Program-made: the position numbers and the translations under genes | Notes under the pieces: generated by a model | The model's input: only the letters and a program-made list of their open reading frames with translations | Database searches by the model: none | What the model was told of the DNA's origin: nothing | Shown: piece by piece, positions 6,284 through 14,355 of the stretch | How the letters are laid out: the number at the start of each line of letters is the position of its first letter | How positions within the stretch are numbered: position 1 is the first letter of the stretch | DNA from: Solobacterium sp. | Lineage (GTDB): Bacteria > Bacillota_I > Bacilli_A > Erysipelotrichales > Erysipelotrichaceae | Direction of reading: 5' to 3' | NCBI GenBank assembly: GCA_017469355.1 | Contig: JAFUGM010000051.1 | Coordinates: 1 to 32,057 of the forward strand | DNA length: 32,057 nucleotides

Positions 6284-8329
6284 ATGAAAACAACGAACTT
6301 ATGGAAACTGATCGGCAGTTTACTGATGAGTGCTGCCATTCTCTGTTCTGGAGTTACACCGGTACTGGCAGAGGAGGAAACGTTTGATGACTTCCTGGAA
6401 TGGGAATGGAAGGAACTCATGGAGAGTGATTACATGTCCATGCATTTTTCCGTGGAAGATTGGGCAGCCATGGGGCTTTCCAAACCGGAAGTCTCACTTG
6501 GGGAAATCAACTATGAAGCTTATGCGGATGCGGAAGAATCATTACGGGAATCGCTGGATACGCTTCACACCTTCGACTATGACTCCCTGGATGCCCGCCA
6601 GAAACATGACTATCTGGTATATGAAGATTATCTGGAATCCGCGATTGAATTAAACCAATTTCCAAACTACGAAGAAATGTTCAACCCCTATAATGGGCTG
6701 CTTGATAATCTTCAGACCACCTTTACAGAATTCGTATTCTACCAGAGGGATGATATTGACGATTATCTTGTTCTTGTCGATGAGCTCCCCTTCTTTCTGG
6801 ATCAGATGGTGGAATTTACCAAAGCACAGGCATCACAAGGGTATTTCATGGATGATGAAACTCTGGAAGAAGGACTTGAGCAGATGGATGGGTTCATTAA
6901 TGCTGGTGAAGACAACCCATTCATTGTCATTTTCAACAACAACATCGATGCCTTTGAAGGATTAACCGATGATGAGCGCGTTTATTACAAAGATCTGAAT
7001 CGAGAACTTGTTTTGAATCATGTACTTCCTGCCTATCAGTCAGCACGTGATACGGTAGCTTCGCTAAAGGGGAGCCGTATGGTAAGCGGATCGTTATATG
7101 ACTACCCGGATGGTCCGCAGTTCTACGAAGCACTGCTGCACGATAAGACAAGTTCATCTCAAACCCCACAGGAAGTATTTGACTACCTGAATAAGGCGAT
7201 GCAGGAAAGCTACCAATACCTTATCGCAGTGATCATCACCGGAGATCTGCAGAACAATGAGCCTGGGGTAATCACGGAACTTACTACGCCGGTAGAAGCA
7301 CTGGAGTACCTTCGCACTCATATGGAGGGATTCCCGGCGGGACCGGATGTCACCTATACTCCATCCTACCTCGATCCAAGTGTTGCCAACCCCGGAATCC
7401 TGGCGTATTACCTGACAACACCGATTGATAATCTCTATGACAATGTCATTCGCATCAACGGTGAAACAATCAATGAGGATGACCTTACCACACTGTATTA
7501 CACCCTTGCCCATGAAGGATTCCCTGGTCACCTCTATCAGTTCACCTGGTATCAGAACACCAATCCAAATCCTCTGCGCCATGACATCTCGGTGATCGGC
7601 TATCAGGAAGGCTGGGCACAGTATGTAGAAAAGATCATGTTGGATCGTTCAGAGCTTTCCTGGTATGACGCAGAGTATTATGCCATGGATACCTTCCTTG
7701 GCTATACGCTGAACGCCGCCGCAGATGTAGCAGTAAATGGTCTTGGCTATGATATCGAGCAGCTAGAACAATGGTTAGACTCGGCTGGCTTCAACAGTGA
7801 AATCGCCCCTGACCTTTATCAGGGAGTCATCGGAATGCCGGGAATGATTCTTCCCTATGGATATGGTATTGCGAAATTCTGGGAATACCGGGAACGTGTG
7901 GAGACAGCTCTTGGAGATCAGTTTGATGAAGAGGAATTCCACCTCCAGCTTCTCACCAACGGCCCGCGTCCCTTTGAAGTAGTCGAAGCAGATCTAGAGG
8001 CTTATGTCGCTTCCAAAGGCGCAGAACTTCCATCCGACTTCACCTTCTTCGCAGGTATAACACCTTCTGGCTATCGAAGTGAAGCCCTGAAGGCATTATG
8101 GCAACAGTACAAAGGTGTATTCATCATCGCCGCATTAGTGTTTATCGGACTCATCGCATTAATCATCTTCTTCATTGTTCGTGCCGTTAAAAAGCATAAA
8201 CGCAGAAAGCAGGAACAGCTTGCCCAGCAGCACATTTCCGATCATGTTTCAGACACTGCCATCGAACAGTTAGAACAACTGGAAGGCACGTCGCATCCTG
8301 AATCAGAAGACAACAACCAGGAGAATTGA
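6284..8329 (+). CDS. Secreted, membrane-anchored DUF885 putative zinc hydrolase
   Basis: The 681-residue protein begins with a signal peptide (MKTTNLWKLIGSLL, hydrophobic core, then VTPVLAEEE). A long extracytoplasmic DUF885 domain follows. The family hallmark HEGFPGH lies at 410-416 and GYQEGWAQY near 439-447, with E442. Both are the kind of His/Glu clusters that bind a metal in this family. A transmembrane helix at about 611-634 is followed by KKHKRRK, then a polar cytoplasmic tail. The product should thus be held at the outer face of the cell membrane. DUF885 proteins are thought to be peptidase-like hydrolases; no substrate is established. The start at 6284 is supported by GGAGA and the upstream TATAAT. 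A C-rich terminator follows. Confidence 0.85.
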   Translation: MKTTNLWKLIGSLLMSAAILCSGVTPVLAEEETFDDFLEWEWKELMESDYMSMHFSVEDWAAMGLSKPEVSLGEINYEAYADAEESLRESLDTLHTFDYDSLDARQKHDYLVYEDYLESAIELNQFPNYEEMFNPYNGLLDNLQTTFTEFVFYQRDDIDDYLVLVDELPFFLDQMVEFTKAQASQGYFMDDETLEEGLEQMDGFINAGEDNPFIVIFNNNIDAFEGLTDDERVYYKDLNRELVLNHVLPAYQSARDTVASLKGSRMVSGSLYDYPDGPQFYEALLHDKTSSSQTPQEVFDYLNKAMQESYQYLIAVIITGDLQNNEPGVITELTTPVEALEYLRTHMEGFPAGPDVTYTPSYLDPSVANPGILAYYLTTPIDNLYDNVIRINGETINEDDLTTLYYTLAHEGFPGHLYQFTWYQNTNPNPLRHDISVIGYQEGWAQYVEKIMLDRSELSWYDAEYYAMDTFLGYTLNAAADVAVNGLGYDIEQLEQWLDSAGFNSEIAPDLYQGVIGMPGMILPYGYGIAKFWEYRERVETALGDQFDEEEFHLQLLTNGPRPFEVVEADLEAYVASKGAELPSDFTFFAGITPSGYRSEALKALWQQYKGVFIIAALVFIGLIALIIFFIVRAVKKHKRRKQEQLAQQHISDHVSDTAIEQLEQLEGTSHPESEDNNQEN

Positions 8330-8332
8330 AAT

Positions 8333-8361
8333 CAGGGGGATTACGTTCCCCCCCCTTTTTC
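8333..8361 (+). terminator. Intrinsic terminator of the DUF885 gene
   Basis: GGGGG (8335-8339) pairs with the C8 run (8348-8355) around ATTACGTT, then TTTTTC. Confidence 0.7.
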
Positions 8362-8384
8362 ATTTACAGATGAAGGATGATCAC

Positions 8385-9212
8385 TCAGATGACTCCGGCG
8401 TATTCAAACGCATGGAGGAGACCATCATCGTCGATATCACTGGTAACCCAGTTGGCAGCCTGTTTTACCGCATCGGAACCATTTCCCATCGCAATCCCAA
8501 GTCCGCATGCCTGGATCATATCCAGATCATTTTCACTGTCACCGATTCCAACCGCATCCTTGAAGTCAGCCCCATACCAGTCCAGTACCCGACGGATTCC
8601 GTCGGATTTCATAATCGATCCATCACTGATATCCCCAAAGTCTCCCTCTGGAGAGGAGAGGGTCTGAATCAGACGGAATGGATGGGGAAGAACTTCTCGC
8701 AGGGGTTCAAAGGATATGCCATGGCTGACGCTTGCGCCCATCTTGTAGACCGGGTCTTCCGGATCGCGTTGTTCCATCTCAAACATGCCGTTTTCCCGCA
8801 TATCCTTACGCTTTGTCTCTTCGTCCGTTTCCGGTTTTGAAAAGTAGTTTTTCACATCTTCATAGCACTTCTGGTCAAGATATGCGTGATTCAATCCGCC
8901 AAGTAGTACACCCATTTCAAACCTGCGAATCAACCCCATAATCTCATTCACCAGTTCCGTAGAAATCGGATGATCATAAATTACCGTATTTCCAGCGACA
9001 CAGTACGATCCACTGCTGAAAATAAATCCATCCACATCAATATCCAGATATTTCATCGCCTCTGCCCGGCTGCGCCCGGTACAGAGAAATACCTTGGATC
9101 CATTCGCTCTGGCCAATCTTACTGCTTCCATCGCAGTGGCAGGAACCTGGCCGCTTTTTCCACTGTAAAACGTATTATCAATATCCAGAAACAAATACTT
9201 CGTCTCGGTCAT
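8385..9212 (-). CDS. Cof-type HAD-superfamily phosphatase
   Basis: The 275-residue protein has all four HAD motifs: DIDNT with nucleophile D10 and acid D12, CTGRS with T45, K202 in MKSDGIRRVL, and GDSENDLDM with D225 and D229. The large C2-type cap between about 85 and 190 places it with Cof/YbiV sugar-phosphate phosphatases. The protein is cytoplasmic; its substrate is probably a phosphorylated sugar or cofactor and cannot be narrowed. The ATG at 9212 has a weak GGGGGT SD. A fair promoter lies upstream, so the gene is likely transcribed alone. No terminator with a T-tract is visible in its own direction. Confidence 0.9.
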   Translation of the reverse strand: MTETKYLFLDIDNTFYSGKSGQVPATAMEAVRLARANGSKVFLCTGRSRAEAMKYLDIDVDGFIFSSGSYCVAGNTVIYDHPISTELVNEIMGLIRRFEMGVLLGGLNHAYLDQKCYEDVKNYFSKPETDEETKRKDMRENGMFEMEQRDPEDPVYKMGASVSHGISFEPLREVLPHPFRLIQTLSSPEGDFGDISDGSIMKSDGIRRVLDWYGADFKDAVGIGDSENDLDMIQACGLGIAMGNGSDAVKQAANWVTSDIDDDGLLHAFEYAGVI

Positions 9213-9233
9213 ACTCTTACCCCCAACGTTTCC

Positions 9234-9290
9234 ATACTAGTCTTTCCTGTTTTATTGCTCAATGAATGAAAGTGTCTCTTTTGCGCAAAA
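9234..9290 (-). promoter_or_regulatory. Promoter of the HAD gene with upstream palindrome
   Basis: TTGAGC (9262-9257), a 17-base spacer and TAGTAT (9239-9234) form the promoter. A perfect 12-bp palindrome TTTTGCGCAAAA at 9279-9290 lies just upstream of it and could bind a dimeric regulator. Confidence 0.5.
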
Positions 9291-9331
9291 TTAATCAATT
9301 CCGCTTCTCTTGTAATGATGGAACGTGACTA

Positions 9332-10561
9332 TCATGACCCATATACCGGCATAATCCATAATGCGTGAACACCATCATAGGTAAGATAGGAAAGTTCATG
9401 ACAGGAAATACCTGCTTCATTGATATAGCGAAAGCAGTTCTCACGATAAATCAGATCAGATACTGCGGACATCAGCTCATCATAATCAGAAAACTTCAGG
9501 AAGATGGTTTCTTCCTGATTAGAGGAAGCTTCCTGGATCCGCCCTTTGATCAGTTCCGAGTCATAGGTCTCAAAATAACACTCATTGCGGCGATACCAGT
9601 CAAGCGAATCATCCACGCAGGAAGGATAGCTTACTTCCAGTGGGGTATCCGACTGTCCCGAAGAGATGAGTGTATCGATCTTATGTTCTGCAGACAACAC
9701 CGTATCACTGACACAGAAATAGTTGTAATTGATCAATGCGGTTTCCGCATCCTCAAAGGTAGGATCACCCCAGGTAGTATCCGCCCAGTAATTCATCCCA
9801 TTGATCGTAATGAGATTCCACGCATGAGCCGCCTGCGTTCCATCCTTCAATACTGCTGTTCCTGTCACGTAGACACATGGAAGGCCTGCCTTATGACAAA
9901 GAAACTGAAACGCCTTGGAATATCCCGCGCATACCGAACGATGTTCAAAGAACACACTGGTCATATCCTGCCCTTCCGATGCGATTCCCGCATCATATTC
10001 CGTGCTTTGAATCACGTATTCATAGAGGGCCTGATATGCTTCATAGGGGTCTTCAGGCAACTTGGAGATTACCTCCTCAGCCAGTTCTTTCATACGCTGA
10101 ACGTTTGCCAGTTCGTTCCCAGAAAACTCAAACTGAAGGCTGTGCACAAGTCCTTCACCATCGGAATAATAGGTATAAGAGTGGTTCATCCAATAGTATT
10201 CGGGATGGTCATATGAAAAGGCAGTTACCGCATGAAAGAGTTCAGACTCGCTGACCTCCTGGCTCAGCTCAATCACATCCAGGAATTCCTCGCAGCTGAA
10301 ATACAGGCTCCGGTATACCTTCTGTTCCGTTTCACTTAGAAATGAGTAGTAATAGCCGCTGTTATGTTCCTGCCAATCCGGTTCTGATTCTTCCAGTTCT
10401 TCCTTTATTTCAGAAGAATCCGAAATCAGATTCCATGGAAGTAAATCAAAATGATCCATGACCACAAGTGCCAGGAGAAGCAGCGAGCACGCAAAAACAA
10501 GCCGCAGAAGCACTGTGCCAATCCTTCGGAATGGATGTCGTTGTTTATGCCTTTTTGCCAT
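9332..10561 (-). CDS. Membrane-anchored transglutaminase-like (cysteine protease fold) protein
   Basis: The 409-residue protein has a basic N-terminus and one transmembrane helix at about 14-35, so the bulk should face outward. A transglutaminase-core domain holds the triad C211 (RSVCAGYS), H246 (AHAWNL) and D261 (YWADTTWGDP). Bacterial members act as peptidases or crosslinking enzymes on cell-surface or wall peptides; the substrate here is unknown. The gene starts 17 bases after smpB, without an obvious terminator or promoter between them, so it is probably the last gene of the secG-rnr-smpB operon. Its SD is poor, which suggests low translation or dependence on coupling. Confidence 0.85.
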   Translation of the reverse strand: MAKRHKQRHPFRRIGTVLLRLVFACSLLLLALVVMDHFDLLPWNLISDSSEIKEELEESEPDWQEHNSGYYYSFLSETEQKVYRSLYFSCEEFLDVIELSQEVSESELFHAVTAFSYDHPEYYWMNHSYTYYSDGEGLVHSLQFEFSGNELANVQRMKELAEEVISKLPEDPYEAYQALYEYVIQSTEYDAGIASEGQDMTSVFFEHRSVCAGYSKAFQFLCHKAGLPCVYVTGTAVLKDGTQAAHAWNLITINGMNYWADTTWGDPTFEDAETALINYNYFCVSDTVLSAEHKIDTLISSGQSDTPLEVSYPSCVDDSLDWYRRNECYFETYDSELIKGRIQEASSNQEETIFLKFSDYDELMSAVSDLIYRENCFRYINEAGISCHELSYLTYDGVHALWIMPVYGS

Positions 10562-10578
10562 AGAAGATCATGGTTCAG

Positions 10579-11049
10579 TTATCTGGTAAGTTTCAGCGCT
10601 TTTTCCATTTCCCGTTTCGCATCACGGAGTTTCTGGGTCTCACGCTTGTCATAAAGGTTTTTACCTTTCGCTAATGCGATCTCCATCTTTGCCCGTCCGT
10701 GCTTGAGATAAATACGAAGCGGAACCAGCGTATATCCCTTCAGGCGAACCTTATCATACAGCTTGCGTATTTCATCTTTATGAAGCAGAAGCTTTCGGTC
10801 GCGTTCCGGATCCACATTGAAAATATTCCCGAATTTATAGGGACTGATATGCATTCCCTTGATCCAGGCTTCCCCATGACGGATTGAAATATATGAGTCC
10901 TTCAGCTGAATCCGGCCTTCCCGAACGGATTTGATTTCCGTTCCGGTCAGCGCCATTCCGGCCTCATAGGTATCTTCTATGAAGTAGTCATGACGTGCCT
11001 TGCGGTTATCCGCCACAACCTTGATCTTAGCGTTTTTTTGATCTGCCAT
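10579..11049 (-). CDS. smpB: SsrA-binding protein SmpB
   Basis: SmpB binds the tRNA-like end of tmRNA and carries it to stalled ribosomes. The 156-residue length is typical. The N-terminal barrel (KARHDYFIEDTYEAGMAL, TGTEIKSVREG, NLKDSYI-like LKDSYISI) and the basic C-terminal tail (GKNLYDKRETQKLRDAKREM) are all present. The ATG lies inside the end of rnr, overlapping it by 23 bases in another frame, with AAGGA upstream inside rnr. The partner ssrA lies about 5.4 kb downstream on the same strand. Confidence 0.97.
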   Translation of the reverse strand: MADQKNAKIKVVADNRKARHDYFIEDTYEAGMALTGTEIKSVREGRIQLKDSYISIRHGEAWIKGMHISPYKFGNIFNVDPERDRKLLLHKDEIRKLYDKVRLKGYTLVPLRIYLKHGRAKMEIALAKGKNLYDKRETQKLRDAKREMEKALKLTR

Positions 11050-13300
11050 TCTTATTCCGTCCTTTTCCGGAAGAAGTTCCGCGCTTCTTTACATTCAGAG
11101 GTGTTCCGTATTGTTCTGCCTTACGGGCAGCACGGGAACGGGTGCGGTGTTTCGGTTTCCCGGTTTCCGCTTTCTCCTTTACTTTTCCACCGCCCGCACG
11201 AACTACGCCAAACTCAACGGTTCGTGCCGCAATGGAAGCGGCTAGCACCTTCACAGTGATCGTATCACCGATCCGGTAAATCGTCTTGGTTCGATCGTTG
11301 ATCAATGCGAGGCGGCGTTCATCATATCGATAGTAACCATCATACAGGGAATCTACTCTTACAATCCCTTCGATGGTATTGGGAAGTGTAACATAAACGC
11401 CGAAGTTCTTAACTGAAGTAATGACACCTTCCGCTGTCATTCCGATGCGGGTGCTCATATACTCCGCTTTCTTCATGTCTTCACATTCATATTCCGCATT
11501 ATCCGCTGCCCGCTCCCGTTCGGAACTGCTTTCCGCATATCTGTGCACCAGTTCTTCATCACGATCCCGGTGTGAGTAATCCTGTTCAAAGTAATACCTT
11601 CTCAACATGCGGTGCACGATGAGATCAGGATAACGGCGGATCGGCGATGTGAAGTGAAGATATTCTTGTTCCGCCAGCCCGAAATGCCCCAGGCACTGTT
11701 TGTCATAGACTGCTTTTGCCATACAGCGAAGCATCTGAAAGGAAAGTACGGGATACTCGGGCGTATGTTCTACAGAATTCAGATACCGCTGAATTTCTCT
11801 TGGGGAAACACCGTTTTTCGCATTGAACGGATGTCCAAGCATATAGGCCATCTGGGCATAGGAATTCAGTTTCTTTTCCGAAGGCTCCGCGTGAATACGG
11901 TAAATACAGGGAATGTCCTGTTCCTTCATCAGTTTTGCGACAGAGACATTCGCCGCAATCATACAGTCTTCAATGATTCGCTCCGCATGTCCACGCTGTT
12001 TTACTTCCACAGAAATCGGCTTCCCGGTTTCATCTACCCGGATATCTGCTTCATCTGATTCAAAGTCAATCGCACCTTCTGCGACCCGATGGGCGCGGAT
12101 ACTGTCGGCGCAATCACGCAGTGCCTCCAGCAGTTCCAGAAGATGTGCATATTCTGTTCTGAGCTCCTGGTCCCCATCATAAATCGCATTGACCTTGGCA
12201 TAAGTCATACGCGCATCCGAACAGATGTAGGAAGGATATACACGGAATGATGTAATGATACCGGAGGTATTCACATTCATCTCACAGGTATTGGTTAAAC
12301 GAACAACATTTGGATTCAAACTGCAGATTCCATTGCTTAACTGCCTTGGCAGCATCCCTACAACACGATCAATCACATAACTGGAGGTGCCCCGTTCCGC
12401 TGCTTCCCGATCCAATGGACTTCCTTCTGTAACATAATGTGACACATCCGCAATCGACACGAGCAGCTTCCATCCTTCACTTGTTACTTCTACGGAGACC
12501 GCATCATCAAAATCCTTGGAGTCATCCCCATCAATCGTAATGGTAAGTACGGAGGTCAGATCTTCCCTTCCCTCGCATTCCTCATCCGATACGGACTGCC
12601 GCATCGCTTCTGCCTGTTTCATAACATCTTCTGGATATTCCGGATCAATGCCATGATCTAGCAGAACCGAAAGCAGATCCATTCCCGGATCATCCTTGAA
12701 TCCAAGGGTTTTCAGCCACGTCAGCTCCAAAGGGTTTCCATAGGTATCGATACGGGCAAGCACCTTCATTCCAGGCAGAGGTTTAAATCCCTCTGGCTCC
12801 TGAATGGAAATACTGTTCCCGCGGAACACTTCCTCGTCCGGCCAGAACCGTGGACCCCGTGGCGTATCAATATATGTTCCGATTACAGTAGTTTTTGCAC
12901 GTTTGAGAATATGAAGAACACTGCCTGTGACATATCCATAGGCATCACTCCCGTTTTTCCGGTCGATGTTCACCACAACGGTATCTCCGTTCATTGCCCC
13001 ATTAAGGCGAGCCGGAACAATCATGACGGAGGCATTGCCTTCCCGATCTACATAACCAGTGCCATACCGGTTGATATGAAGCACCCCTTCTGCAGCACCA
13101 TACTGCTCGCGGGTCATATAACAGTTTCCTCTGGCACGGAATAACAGTGCTTCTTCTTCCATGGCATCCATGAGACGATCAAATTCCGCAAGCTCCAGGG
13201 CATGCGTCAGATTCAGTTTCTTTGCGATGTCATTCCGATCCAGGGTTCCCTTGCGGGTATTGGCAACCAGATCCAGAATTCTGTCTTTCAGTTCTTCCAT
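11027..13300 (-). CDS. rnr: Ribonuclease R (RNB-family 3'-5' exoribonuclease)
   Basis: RNase R degrades structured RNA and, with SmpB-tmRNA, the defective mRNA released in trans-translation. The 757-residue protein has an N-terminal winged helix, cold-shock domains, and the RNB catalytic site DGDDSKDFDDAVSV at about 257-270. An S1 domain (GVITSVKNFGVYVTL) and a very basic tail rich in Lys/Arg complete it. The start at 13300 is chosen because the in-frame ATG at 13330 lies inside the secG terminator hairpin; AAAGGA precedes 13300. It follows secG and overlaps smpB, as in many Bacillota. Confidence 0.96.
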   Translation of the reverse strand: MEELKDRILDLVANTRKGTLDRNDIAKKLNLTHALELAEFDRLMDAMEEEALLFRARGNCYMTREQYGAAEGVLHINRYGTGYVDREGNASVMIVPARLNGAMNGDTVVVNIDRKNGSDAYGYVTGSVLHILKRAKTTVIGTYIDTPRGPRFWPDEEVFRGNSISIQEPEGFKPLPGMKVLARIDTYGNPLELTWLKTLGFKDDPGMDLLSVLLDHGIDPEYPEDVMKQAEAMRQSVSDEECEGREDLTSVLTITIDGDDSKDFDDAVSVEVTSEGWKLLVSIADVSHYVTEGSPLDREAAERGTSSYVIDRVVGMLPRQLSNGICSLNPNVVRLTNTCEMNVNTSGIITSFRVYPSYICSDARMTYAKVNAIYDGDQELRTEYAHLLELLEALRDCADSIRAHRVAEGAIDFESDEADIRVDETGKPISVEVKQRGHAERIIEDCMIAANVSVAKLMKEQDIPCIYRIHAEPSEKKLNSYAQMAYMLGHPFNAKNGVSPREIQRYLNSVEHTPEYPVLSFQMLRCMAKAVYDKQCLGHFGLAEQEYLHFTSPIRRYPDLIVHRMLRRYYFEQDYSHRDRDEELVHRYAESSSERERAADNAEYECEDMKKAEYMSTRIGMTAEGVITSVKNFGVYVTLPNTIEGIVRVDSLYDGYYRYDERRLALINDRTKTIYRIGDTITVKVLAASIAARTVEFGVVRAGGGKVKEKAETGKPKHRTRSRAARKAEQYGTPLNVKKRGTSSGKGRNKNGRSKKR

Positions 13301-13313
13301 AGTGTCCTTTCTC

Positions 13314-13350
13314 AAAAAAACAACCGGCACATGTACCGGTTGTTTTAATT
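13314..13350. terminator. Hairpin between secG and rnr
   Basis: AAAACAACCGG (13317-13327) pairs with CCGGTTGTTTT (13336-13346) around CACATGTA. On the minus strand it ends in TTTTTTT, so it should end part of the transcripts after secG and lower rnr expression. No other promoter for rnr is evident, so read-through is likely. Confidence 0.75.
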
Positions 13351-13354
13351 TCCT

Positions 13355-13576
13355 TTAGACAAGTCGAATTGCGATCACAAGAATGAAGAATACAACGCCA
13401 AGACCCAGTGTAATGTTGGAAATCACTTTCTCAGATCCGCGTTCCTTCACATTCGCAAACAGATTCAGTCCGCCGTTTCCGGTAAACGCACCTGAAATTC
13501 CGTCTGACTTTCCGCCCTGTAACAGGGTAAGTATGATCAGCATTGCGCTGTCAATCATCAACAATGCATTCAGCAT
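13355..13576 (-). CDS. secG: Protein translocase subunit SecG
   Basis: SecG is the small two-helix subunit of the SecYEG channel. The 73-residue product has helix 1 (about residues 1-20), the conserved LLQGGKSDGISGAF and NVKERGSEKVISNIT loop, and helix 2 near the C-terminus. An in-frame TTG at 13585 directly abuts the AGGAG sequence and cannot be the start; the ATG at 13576 has 9 bases spacing. It heads the secG-rnr-smpB run. Confidence 0.95.
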   Translation of the reverse strand: MLNALLMIDSAMLIILTLLQGGKSDGISGAFTGNGGLNLFANVKERGSEKVISNITLGLGVVFFILVIAIRLV

Positions 13577-13609
13577 CCCAAACAACTCCTTTTTTACGTG
13601 TGCCTGTCA

Positions 13610-13637
13610 ATTATAGCACACTGGGAAAACTACACAA
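13610..13637 (-). promoter_or_regulatory. secG operon promoter
   Basis: TTGTGT (13637-13632), a 16-base spacer and TATAAT (13615-13610). TGC before the -10 makes it an extended -10 promoter. Confidence 0.7.
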
Positions 13638-13656
13638 TCCCCGAAAAACCAGCCTC

Positions 13657-14349
13657 TTAGAGCAGAGAATACAGATACCGCATACCTAGCAACGGTATCA
13701 GCAGAACCAGGTTATACCTGTAATAGCGGAGAAAGCCAGAAGACACCTCCGGCACAAATCTCATATAGGCATAGCCGATAATCGCTCCGACAATAAACAT
13801 CGCAAAGATCAGAAGATAAACCTTCACACTGTAGTCGAACGTTCCCTTCCCTTCCTGTCGATTAACATACAGATTCGTCATCAGACGATTGATGTTGGCA
13901 GTCATGGTCGTAGCGGAATAGCCATACGTACTGAAACGGAAGAAGTTGTTGGTCAAAAAGGCCCCAAGCAATCCAAACAGAATTCCTGCCCCAAGCTTCA
14001 TGGGTGAGATCACTCCCGGATTCACATCGTTGGGAATGCATATCGCAAGAACCAGAAGTCCCATACTGATCCGCATACTATGGCGATTCCTGTTGCCAAG
14101 GTGGTGATGACCATACAGGTTTGAAAGATATACGCCTCCCGCAAACGAAAGTACAATCGTCAGAGTAATCAGAAACATCATCCAGTCTCCGTCCACAAGA
14201 TAGGCCGCAAGCTTGATGATGTTTCCGGTATGAAGAAGCGCGTAGATGTTGAAGTTATACAGACAGTAAACATCCAGAATTCCGCCGATGAATGACAACA
14301 GAATCGCAATGAACGCCTCCGTCCGCTGACGCTCCCCAATCTGTTTCAC
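13657..14349 (-). CDS. YoaK/DUF1275-family membrane protein
   Basis: The 230-residue protein has about six hydrophobic segments and the family signature HTGNIIKLA near residue 40, plus the TTMTANINRLMTNL segment. The family is widespread and its function is unknown; a transport or membrane-stress role is only a guess. It starts with GTG six bases behind the stop of the carboxylesterase gene, so it is probably co-transcribed and coupled with it. No strong SD is seen, in keeping with coupling. Confidence 0.8.
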   Translation of the reverse strand: MKQIGERQRTEAFIAILLSFIGGILDVYCLYNFNIYALLHTGNIIKLAAYLVDGDWMMFLITLTIVLSFAGGVYLSNLYGHHHLGNRNRHSMRISMGLLVLAICIPNDVNPGVISPMKLGAGILFGLLGAFLTNNFFRFSTYGYSATTMTANINRLMTNLYVNRQEGKGTFDYSVKVYLLIFAMFIVGAIIGYAYMRFVPEVSSGFLRYYRYNLVLLIPLLGMRYLYSLL

Positions 14350-14355
14350 AGGTGC

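Noticed and set aside
9365-10216. A 283-codon plus-strand frame opposite the transglutaminase-like gene
   Set aside because: Antisense shadow without SD or domain; the minus-strand frame has a full catalytic triad.
13301-13330. Upstream start of rnr
   Set aside because: The ATG lies in the loop of the secG terminator hairpin; 13300 has its own SD.
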